A DNA stretch of 10,927 nt from Euperipatoides rowelli (taxonomy: Eukaryota > Onychophora > Udeonychophora > Euonychophora > Peripatopsidae), in NCBI GenBank assembly GCA_003024985.2, contig PXIH01S0048018.1; one strand, written 5' to 3'. Both the position numbers and the translations under genes were made by a program. The notes beneath the pieces are model-generated. The model was given only the letters and a program-made list of their open reading frames with translations. It did not search any database and was not told where the DNA came from. The stretch's first letter is position 1; the number at the start of each line of letters is the position of its first letter. Positions 1 to 6,616 of the stretch are shown here, one piece after another.

Positions 1-202
1 TAGAGCAAATTTAGTGAAATTTATCACAATTTTTGGAAACGATAGATTTATTCTCAAATCTTGTTTTTTGTTTGTTTACAAGTCACTACTATGGCAACCC
101 AATGCCCGAGAAAACTTTTGCTTATATATTTCTTCATCTCTTACTATATACTGTATATGTTTGTATAAAATTTCATCTATTTTGGCCCATAAATTAAAAA
201 AT
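1..202. repeat. Dispersed repeat, copy 1 (cut by window edge)
   Basis: This stretch matches 524-690 closely from the first base shown, so the true left end may lie outside the window. Shared blocks include the TTGTTTTTTGTTTGTTTACA segment, a GGCAACCCAATGCCCGAGAA segment and a final TTTTGGCCCATAAA. Copy 1 carries about 33 bases at roughly 128-161, rich in TAT and including a TACTGTA, that copy 2 lacks. It ends in an A-rich tail. Small open frames inside it have no recognisable product, so I treat it as noncoding repeat. The family is not one I recognise. That it is a repeat is directly visible; calling it a retroposon would be inference from the A-rich end only. Confidence 0.85.
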
Positions 203-232
203 ATATAAACATGTAAAAATAACAAAAATAAA

Positions 233-289
233 ATTTAATGCTGTTTTTCTCATAATGACCATTTTGGGTGCTTTTCTCCAGCATTAAAT
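233..289. repeat. 11-bp perfect inverted repeat between the repeat copies
   Basis: ATTTAATGCTG at 233-243 is the exact reverse complement of CAGCATTAAAT at 279-289, with a 35-base loop. The right arm runs on into 283-300, which on the minus strand matches positions 35-52 of the neighbouring repeat at 16 of 18 bases. The stretch therefore looks like part of the same repeat family in opposite orientation. Confidence 0.6.
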
Positions 290-300
290 CTATCGTTGCC

Positions 301-523
301 ACATTTTTTTTACTTAAAGACTTGAAATTTGGAATATAACTATTTTAAAGTATGGGTCAGGGAACTATGGAGTCAGATTTTTGATAGGACTTATAAATTT
401 TGTACCAATAGCAAAACAAAAAGATGTGAACAATCGCAAATTTGCCCTTTTACTGATGTATAAACCAAAATTATAAAATTTCCAAGATAGTCATTCCCTG
501 GTTTTGTTCTTTTAGATTGATCC
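301..523. other. Spacer between repeat copies, no gene seen
   Basis: This AT-rich stretch separates the two repeat copies. It may be the rest of a unit of about 523 bp, but copy 2 is not followed by the same sequence, so a tandem array is not shown within the window. I see no coding frame, splice-bounded exon or RNA gene here. Confidence 0.5.
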
Positions 524-697
524 TAGAGTAAATTTAGTGAAATTTATCACATTATTTGGAAACGATAGATTTTTTCCAAAATCTTGTTTTTTGTTTGTTT
601 ACAAGTCATTACCATGGCAACCCAATGCCCGAGAAAACATTTGCTTATATGTGTATAAAATTTCATCCATTTTGGCCCATAAATAAAAAAAAAAAAA
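524..697. repeat. Dispersed repeat, copy 2, ending in poly(A)
   Basis: Direct-orientation copy of 1-202 starting at the same TAGAG word, offset 523 bases. It differs by scattered substitutions and by loss of about 33 bases just after the GCTTATAT segment, where short TAT/TGTATA homology could have mediated the deletion. It ends in a run of 13 A residues at 685-697, after which similarity stops. A poly(A) end is what a retroposed sequence would show, but no matching target duplication or pol III promoter box was evident, so the class is unassigned. Confidence 0.85.
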
Positions 698-1522
698 TTC
701 TTGACCATGTCTCCCTCAAGAGTTTTAACTAATTATTGATAGTGTACTAATTTGCTTGTTAAGAAATATCTGTTGCTCTGAAATTTTTGTTTATTCACTT
801 GACTAGTTTTGATTTCATGCTTTCTTGTGTTATGAATTAATCCCCCCAAATCTCTGATACTAATTAGTTTTATATTTTAGGATTCTATATAGAAAAACTT
901 ACTTTTTGTATGCGACTAGATATTATATGATACACTAAATGTATCTATACATACTGTATGCAATTAGACCTTTTGTATTTAATACTATAATATACTGTAT
1001 ATTGTTTGGCTGTAATCGTATGCTTTTGAATGTTTTGTCACAGCATCACGTTTTGTAAGAACGATAGGGAGGGGAGCTATTAAATAAAATATTGAGCCTA
1101 AAATTAGTGCTTTCCTACCATTACTTATTATGCACTAACTTAACATATACAGATAGCCGAATAGACAAAGATAAAAATTGGACATCGTAAATTTATAGTG
1201 GCTAGAAATTTGCCTAAAATAAATGAAGCTCCTTATTTCTTCTAATAATTATTAGGAAATTGTTCCTCGGAAATTATTATTATTCGCAAATTGTAGCTAT
1301 CGGTAAGCAATGCTTTGTTTTATTTCATAACAGTTAAAATAAGCTGACATTATTTTTTTGATATGAAGGCATACTTTCAAATCAAAATGTGATTATTTTT
1401 AACACATTTTAAAATGAATCGCTCACTTTTGGCAACTCGTTAAAAAAACTGACTTCTAAATGAAAATAAACAATTTGTCCCTTTTGTATTTTATACTGTA
1501 TAATGTAGATCTTTATAATAAC
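698..1522. other. AT-rich spacer, no gene seen
   Basis: No exon with credible splice sites, no RNA gene and no long repeat was found. It holds three copies of the TACTGTA heptamer (952, 993, 1494) that recurs across the window. A 77-codon frame beginning at 1460 has low-complexity content and no recognisable domain. Confidence 0.5.
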
Positions 1523-1557
1523 CTGGAGATACACCTTCATAAAAGCTGTGTCTCCAG
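1523..1557 (+). repeat. Short stem-loop
   Basis: CTGGAGATACA at 1523-1533 pairs with TGTGTCTCCAG at 1547-1557 over 11 consecutive positions, counting one U-G wobble, around a 13-base loop. It is the cleanest RNA-type hairpin in the first 1.8 kb. The 35-base length is too short for a typical microRNA precursor and the flanks do not extend the stem. Function unknown. Confidence 0.5.
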
Positions 1558-1869
1558 CTTCTTATATAGGCTACTCCAACAACAACACTCTCTATATTAT
1601 TGTCATTTCAATAAAGTTGCTAATAGCATATTAATATTTTGTAATATTGTTTCTAATAACAACCGACAGTATCCAAAGATGAAGGCAAGCTAGCAACCTG
1701 CCCAGAAGAAGCAAGAAGACAAGTTACTGTCACTTTGTATTATTCACGTTATCATACTTTAAACATTTAGTTTTTATTATTATCATAATAAATATTTGTA
1801 TTATTTCTGGGTGTGTTTGTGCCACAATATTTTATGTGTGTGCTGTGTTATTAGACAAGATAACATAAT

Positions 1870-1883
1870 AACTTAGCTAAGTT
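1870..1883. repeat. 14-bp perfect palindrome
   Basis: AACTTAGCTAAGTT equals its own reverse complement. The TTAGCTAAG core recurs at about 2545 and both occurrences are followed within a few bases by TTGGCCTA, so this may be one of a pair of direct motifs bracketing the island. Confidence 0.6.
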
Positions 1884-2073
1884 TGGCCTAATAGACCAAA
1901 TAACATTTATTAGCCAACAAACTTTTTGACCTAATCCAAAATAGCAGTAATGAGGAATGCAGTAATCTATGATAGGCAGTATTCAATAACTAATCAATCA
2001 CAAAATAATCAATAAGCAGTAATAACATCAACAATAATCATCCTAACTAACTCAAACCATCAATAGAACTTAC

Positions 2074-2279
2074 CTGCCAACACCCGCTCTGCATCCAAAA
2101 CAACAACCACTTCCTGCCAGGCTCAGAAGGAACCTATCTCCTGTCCGACAGCAGGCAAAGCCTCCATTTGGTCTATTATTCTGACCGCCAAAATGGTCGG
2201 GCCAAATGGAAGGCAATAAGCCTATTGGCTCTACCATTGGTCCACTCAGTAGTAAAAGAGCCAATAGCCACATTACCAT
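2074..2279 (-). CDS. Candidate first exon of a secreted Cys-rich peptide (doubtful)
   Basis: The minus-strand ATG at 2279 has A at -3 and G at +4, a good eukaryotic start context. The frame opens with a hydrophobic stretch (MVMWLLALLLLSGPM) resembling a signal peptide. A Gly/Asn/Pro-rich linker follows, then a segment with paired cysteines (ACCRTG, then GCCFGCRAG), five Cys in about 26 residues. The frame runs to a perfect splice donor, CAG|GTAAGT, at 2076-2068, and a stop lies two bases into the putative intron. These features together would fit the first exon of a small secreted peptide. Against it: no second exon was found, no minus-strand TATA box was seen, the region is full of inverted repeats, and it lies opposite the LTR-like block. 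I recognise no family. It may be an accidental open frame. Confidence 0.2.
2160..2214. repeat. Nested inverted repeat upstream of CCAAT boxes
   Basis: GCCTCCATTTGG at 2160-2171 pairs with CCAAATGGAAGGC at 2202-2214 as a 12-bp stem with one bulged base. Inside it GACC at 2183-2186 faces GGTC at 2195-2198. The result is a two-level cruciform-type structure. It lies in the presumed upstream control region. Confidence 0.7.
2222..2267 (+). promoter_or_regulatory. CCAAT-box cluster in an 11-bp inverted repeat
   Basis: CTATTGGCTCT at 2222-2232 is the exact reverse complement of AGAGCCAATAG at 2257-2267. The arms carry CCAAT motifs in opposite orientations, and a further ATTGG lies between them at 2236-2240. 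The last CCAAT (2261) is 54 bases upstream of the TATA box, about the classical spacing for an NF-Y site. NF-Y binding is inferred from the motif only. Confidence 0.5.
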
Positions 2280-2314
2280 TGTTTCTGAAAATCCTTCTGA
2301 ATCCTTTGGCCTAG

Positions 2315-2322
2315 TATAAAAG
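2315..2322 (+). promoter_or_regulatory. TATA box
   Basis: TATAAAAG matches the RNA polymerase II TATA consensus. It sits in the loop of a 7-bp perfect inverted repeat, CTTTGGC at 2304-2310 and GCCAAAG at 2322-2328, sharing its last base. Transcription would be expected to begin near 2343-2350. The ambiguous base at 2329 directly follows the right arm; a G there would extend the stem by one pair. Confidence 0.5.
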
Positions 2323-2523
2323 CCAAAGNATCAGTGGGCTCTGGACTTCAACCAGTGTATCACCAGCCAGGGTATATTCCTTGTTACATATTTGTTCCAG
2401 CCAGTGTTAAGACCTGATCACCAGCCTAGGTTAATCCTAGCAAAATTTCCGTTACAGTTTTCATAATTCAGCATACTGTGTAGCTGCAAATTAGCCTTAG
2501 CTTAGTAAGAGGCTTGCTGGCTT

Positions 2524-2529
2524 AATAAA
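2524..2529 (+). terminator. Possible AATAAA polyadenylation signal
   Basis: AATAAA lies about 180 bases downstream of the expected start site, within the GC-richer island. This spacing fits an LTR R region. AATAAA is common in AT-rich DNA, so the assignment rests mainly on position within the block. Confidence 0.3.
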
Positions 2530-2660
2530 CCACCATTCCCAGTTTTAGCTAAGAGACGTGCTTGGCCTAGATTAATTTCCCCCTTTCCATAGTTAGGGTG
2601 CGATAGTCAGGTGCCATTCGCAGTCCTTACAAGAAGGAGAAGACATCAAAAATACTGGTA

Positions 2661-3009
2661 ATGTACATTCAATAATAATACTGCTTATCCTCAAATATTA
2701 CTGCAATAACTTTACCATATTTTTAGTCTCATATTTTATGATCATGATCCAACAAAATCAGCACACACACACCAAATGTATTTTTTTCTTATTCTGAACA
2801 TATAATTGTAATTATGTTTGCGTAATAATATCATACTATCTTTCACAAGCATAATATATTATTACAATTACCAAATATATTTTATTCATAATAAAATATA
2901 TCTTCTCAGTACATAATGTTTCTTAGTCTCTTTGTGTCCAAATACCATTTCTAATAGCTCTGGGTATTGTGGGGGTGAAAAGCACTCTGGTCACTAATTT
3001 TCCCTCTTA
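2661..3009. other. AT-rich spacer, no gene seen
   Basis: Low-complexity AT-rich sequence with a short CA run at about 2759-2773. No exon, RNA gene or clear repeat partner was found. Confidence 0.5.
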
Positions 3010-3042
3010 GGCTGATATTCTACCTTAGTAGCATATCAGGCC
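3010..3042. repeat. Compact hairpin
   Basis: TGATAT at 3013-3018 pairs with ATATCA at 3033-3038. Inside these, CTAC at 3020-3023 pairs with GTAG at 3028-3031 around a 4-base loop, with one internal mismatch. A GGC/GGCC extension at the base adds three pairs with one bulge. The structure sits in a locally GC-richer stretch (about 2930-3060) with no identifiable coding content. Function unknown. Confidence 0.5.
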
Positions 3043-3706
3043 TCACATCTTATTGGTTATTTCAGTAACATTTTTTATAAAAACTATTTCTCTGAATGTA
3101 AAAATAATTCTCGCTAACTAAACATCTAGGAGGTGGAGGCAGAAGAGGTTCCAATCAGAATATAATGTTTTTAATTTATTTATTATTAACTTTATTGTAC
3201 AAAGAAAATTCATCAAATTAAAATGAGTAAAACAAAACAAAAAAAATTCATGCCGCAACTATTTTGTTTTTTTCCAACATTGACTATTCCCCTTACACTC
3301 TTTCTTAAATATTTTGCACCTAAATCTATGCATATTTATTTGCATTGAATTTCACCATCAGTTTATTATTATATAAAACATCAATTACATAGCAATGATA
3401 CAAAGGGTAGCTATACATAGGCTACTGTAAATTAGTTCCTGTAATTAGTATTTTTATACCACAAGGTTTTGTTACACCTGCCTATGAAAAATAGGCACTA
3501 TAACTAATCAACTGCATCCATTAATTAATTATATTCTTTGTTTTTATTGTGACATGTTTTGGGTTGATCTTAATTTTAAATGAATGCTTTAGAAAGAAAT
3601 ATTAATTTCAAATTAATTATTTACTCTTATGTTACCTTTTTTCCTATTCTCTTTTTAATTGTACTATTTATTAACTCAGTACCATGAGCAGGGATGATGC
3701 CAGTGT
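3043..3706. other. AT-rich spacer, no gene seen
   Basis: No coding or RNA gene evidence. The stretch is dominated by A/T runs and TTAATTAATTA-like words. Confidence 0.5.
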
Positions 3707-3759
3707 GGAGGGGGGGGGGCTAGAGGGGCTGAAGCTCCCTCAAAATCTCCCCCCCCCCC
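3707..3759. repeat. G10 / C11 foldback
   Basis: A run of ten G at 3710-3719 is followed, after 29 bases, by a run of eleven C at 3749-3759. Between them GAGGGG and CTCCCTC words give further pairing. The arms could form a long GC hairpin, and the G-rich strand (G10 plus a nearby GGGG) could form a quadruplex. In this very AT-rich window such a compact GC palindrome is striking. It may be the fold-back end of a mobile element, but I see no terminal duplication. Confidence 0.7.
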
Positions 3760-4257
3760 AAATAAATGAGAGAAAGAAAAAAACTAATTAAAAAAAATAA
3801 GTTAAATGTATTGGTTTTATACTAATATAATTGCTAACTAACATTTAATTTAAAAAAAAAATCCTTTAATAATGCTCTTCTGTTAATAAATAAATAATTA
3901 GACAATAATGGGTCATACCCATTATACAACCTTTTAATGAGAACAGTTCCAACGTCTTTGAGTCATATGAATGAAAGATAAAAAAATGATCTGAGCATAA
4001 CAATAAAAACTTTGTGTCTTGACTAAAAACTGATAAATTATAACTTTTAACATGACAAATTAATAAATTTATTGGCTGAAATAGAAATGATATTCCGATT
4101 ATGATATTAAAAGGAGATTCATTTTGGTTTTTTTATTTTCTAAAAACCAAAGATCCTTAATCCTTATTAAGTTATTTAAAAATAAGACGAGCAAATTTCA
4201 GTTCAGTGTTGGAAAGGTAATGTGAAGAGATAGGGTTGGCTGGTCGGCGATTGCTGA
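3760..4257. other. AT-rich spacer between two homopolymer GC tracts
   Basis: No gene seen. The stretch lies between the G10/C11 foldback and the C14A13 tract. A short GC-richer portion at about 4230-4257 shows no recognised feature. Confidence 0.45.
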
Positions 4258-4290
4258 CCTCCTCCCCCCCCCCCCCCAAAAAAAAAAAAA
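4258..4290. repeat. C14A13 homopolymer junction
   Basis: Two CCT triplets are followed by fourteen C (4264-4277) and then thirteen A (4278-4290). Tracts of this kind are unstable in replication and error-prone in sequencing, so the exact lengths are uncertain. A 72-codon frame on the minus strand translates it as Gly- and Phe-rich low complexity and is not a credible gene. Confidence 0.8.
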
Positions 4291-4447
4291 TAGTGTTGCT
4301 AGCTAGTGATAACTCACAATTCAAAAGCAATCTACAGTATCTTTGATTTTTCTCCAAACTTTTGTATTTTCTTTTCCATTCACACTGCAAAAATAAATAA
4401 CTATATTTCTTAAATGATTCTTAATTTAATAGATAAAAATATTTGTT

Positions 4448-5064
4448 ATTTAAAGGTCAAATGTAACAAATTTTTTTTATTATTGATTTTCAAAGATTTT
4501 TACTAAAAAAAATTTCCACCAGAAAAAAAAAAATGAAATAGCTCCTCTCCCTTAAAACAATGTTGTTCACTGTACACACCAGGGGAGACATTTTGTGACA
4601 TCATAGGCTATAAATGAATAGAGCTTGCTGTACTTAAGTCAACTATATAATATTTGTCGGCTTAAAGCTGGAAATCATATGGTCTAAAGGTTTAAATACT
4701 TGTAAAAAAATCAATCAAATTCATCCTTTGTACTATTATGATCCAATTTGTTTTTTTTAAAAAAGCAAAATGACCTTTAATACAAGTTGAACATACATGT
4801 ACAGTACCTCTATTTACATGTTAAATCATTACAAAGATAACAGCTGTAGAGACAATTTCGTCATCAAATAATCTCAAACCCAAAAAAAATGTGAAATCTT
4901 CAAATTGTAATCTCAGACTGAGGATAGCAATAGTCTTAATTTTATCTTTAAATAACTTTTTTTTTTAATCATTTTAAATATTTTTTTTCCAGTGGAATTT
5001 TTTTTTTTTGAAAATCAATAATAATTTTTTTTTTTTTTAAATCTGTTATGTTTGACCTTTAAAT
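4448..5064. mobile_element. 617-bp terminal-inverted-repeat (MITE-like) element
   Basis: The left arm (4448-4533) and the right arm (4981-5064) are inverted copies over roughly 85 bases. Both begin ATTTAAAGGTCAAA. Both then contain, in order, a TAACARATTT block, an identical 18-base TTATTATTGATTTTCAAA block and a TTCCAC(C/T)(A/G)G segment flanked by A runs. TTAA (4450-4453 and 5059-5062) lies symmetrically at both ends and could be the target duplication, though TTTAAA or TA are equally possible because the ends are palindromic there. The 447-base interior encodes no transposase, so the element would be non-autonomous. A third copy of the terminal word, TGACCTTTAA, occurs inside at 4771-4780. 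Superfamily is not assignable. Confidence 0.75.
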
Positions 5065-5412
5065 GAGTATAAAGTGAGGGTTAATGTTATAGATATAGTG
5101 TTAATCTGTGGTACACTATAGATTAAGTATATTGTAATACTTCTGCTTTCACAGAAGCACTACAGGTTGATGAAAGTGAAATGACAGTGAGAAACAAAAA
5201 CTGACAGAAATATGTTTATTGACTGGCTCTATTGCATATTAAAAAGAACAGAAAACCCTCCTTCTTAACAATGGTAGATAATTACTATGTGGAGGGGACT
5301 ATGAACCTAGGCAATGCCTTCCCCTAGCTTATAATAATAAAATAAATAAAAATACAGTTGATTGTTCCCTAGAGGTTAGCATCCTCTATAATGTGAACAG
5401 AGTAACATTTCA
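5065..5412. other. Spacer with small imperfect hairpins, no gene seen
   Basis: A slightly GC-richer patch at about 5220-5400 contains several small stem-loops, for example AGGGG (5293) with CCCCT (5321) around AGGC-AAT-GCCT, and AGAGG/CCTCT near 5372. There are no tRNA or other RNA gene signatures and no coding frame. Confidence 0.4.
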
Positions 5413-5450
5413 CGTGTATGCTGCTCCTTATATCGGGAGAAGCACACACG
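5413..5450. repeat. Short stem-loop, 16-position stem
   Basis: CGTGTATGCTGCTCCT at 5413-5428 faces GGGAGAAGCACACACG at 5435-5450. Thirteen positions are Watson-Crick, one is G-U and two are mismatched, around a 6-base loop. Much shorter than an animal microRNA precursor and of unknown role. Confidence 0.5.
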
Positions 5451-6594
5451 CAAATTAACAAAAGATGAATAATTAATTAATTTATTAGCATGTTCAAGTG
5501 GTTTGAATATTTCAAGAGATAATTAGGTTCAGTAATATGCCGCGTTACTCTAATATGACATTTAAGAAGCTTCAGTTTCGTAAATGCCGTATTAAGAAAA
5601 TAACTAATTAACAATTAATAAATAATAGTCTTTAGATTAATTGACCATAATGTTATTGCATTTTAATTCAATTAAAAAATGGTGTTTGTTTAAATCTCTT
5701 GAATATCATATATGGGTCACTTTTCAATTCAGTGGTTACTTTATTGTCCTGAGCATGCAAATTTTATTTTTTTAATTATATTGTGTAGTTATATTATGTA
5801 GTTTCTGTATATTACTGTACATAGTCTACTGTATATATTCTCTTAATTTATAATTCAAATATATAACTTTTGTTGGCATTTTCTAGAAAATGTGATGTTT
5901 ACTAAATTAAAACATATACATGTATATAATGGGACACCAACTGAAATGATCTGTGCATCTCTGTGCAGCAATTAAAAATATTTTTTTTTGTGAAAACTAA
6001 TGTTAAAACAATATTAACATGAAAATAAACACTTCTGTAATTTGTTGGGCAAAGGTGGAATATATTTGTCTAATCTTATGAATTACTTGCCAAAACGGTA
6101 TGCAATTTTACTGCAAAGTAAAAAGTAAAATCTTTTATATACAGTATATCTTATACAATATACAGCACATATACTGTATCACTCTAAAAACATGTAAGCA
6201 ATTGGAAATAACTGCTACCAACATGTCATTACTGAGCTAAACACTAAATATAAATGTATGTAACATACATATCTAACGATAGTATCATGTAACTAGTTTA
6301 AAGCTGAAGAAAATAAAAATGGAACCATAATATCCATTAATAGATGAAAACATGTCACTTAACAATTTTTTATTTTAAAATTATTTAACATAAACATCAT
6401 TTTTTATTTAATAATATGATAATTATTGTGGCTTATATTGCACCATTTTTAATCAGCCTATTTAAAAGTTGGCCGTAACTTAATACAATGATATCATTAT
6501 GCACGCAGTTAAAGCATCAGTGTAGCAATCTATCTATCTCCATTTGGGCTGAAAGAAATAATATAAAATGATCAATCAGTTTTAAACTTATTTA
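5451..6594. other. AT-rich spacer, no gene seen
   Basis: No exon, RNA gene or large repeat was found. It holds four TACTGTA/TACAGTA heptamers. Two of them (6140 and 6172) lie in an 11-bp inverted pair, ATACAGTATAT and ATATACTGTAT. Confidence 0.5.
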
Positions 6595-6616
6595 TTAGGA
6601 TTAGTTAGGGTTAGGG
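6595..6616 (+). repeat. Telomere-like TTAGGG tract
   Basis: The sequence reads TTAGGA, TTAG, TTAGGG, TTAGGG in succession. TTAGGG is the telomere repeat of most animals outside arthropods. With only two perfect units this is at most a short interstitial telomeric sequence, of the kind left by break repair or carried at transposon ends. It may also be chance enriched by the AT-rich background. Confidence 0.5.

Larger units (their letters stand above)
1870..2660 (+). mobile_element. Possible decayed solo LTR, or promoter plus leader
   Basis: This block is clearly more GC-rich than its surroundings and is ordered like the control region of an LTR retroelement: inverted CCAAT motifs, a TATAAAAG box, about 200 bases later an AATAAA signal, then a TTACA ending at 2631 of the kind many LTRs carry. 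The + strand has no ATG from 2209 to 2660, as expected for an R-U5 or leader segment. It also holds a 14-bp perfect palindrome at 1870-1883 and many GGCCTA/TTGGC words in both orientations. I could not fix the left boundary or a target duplication, and no gag or pol remnant is present. A cellular promoter with a noncoding first exon (a possible CTG|GTAATG donor near 2656) is the main alternative. Boundaries are approximate. Confidence 0.35.

Noticed and set aside
1460-1693. 77-codon + strand frame
   Set aside because: Longest frame in the window, but its composition is what AT-rich DNA gives by chance, with no domain, no splice support and a hairpin inside it.
2067-2215. Plus-strand open frames through the GC-richer island as a gag-like or cellular exon
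   Set aside because: Two + frames are open for about 50 codons with no recognisable motif and no acceptor; short openness is expected where GC is higher.
1835-2769. TGTGTGTGCTG and CAGCACACACA as terminal inverted repeats of a 935-bp element
   Set aside because: The match is an exact 11 bases but is simple TG/CA sequence, and similarity does not extend inward.
4172-4390. 72-codon minus-strand frame
   Set aside because: It is held open by the C14A13 homopolymer, which translates to Gly and Phe runs; not credible as a gene.
5413-5450. microRNA precursor
   Set aside because: The stem-loop is only 38 bases and the flanks do not extend the stem to a typical precursor length.
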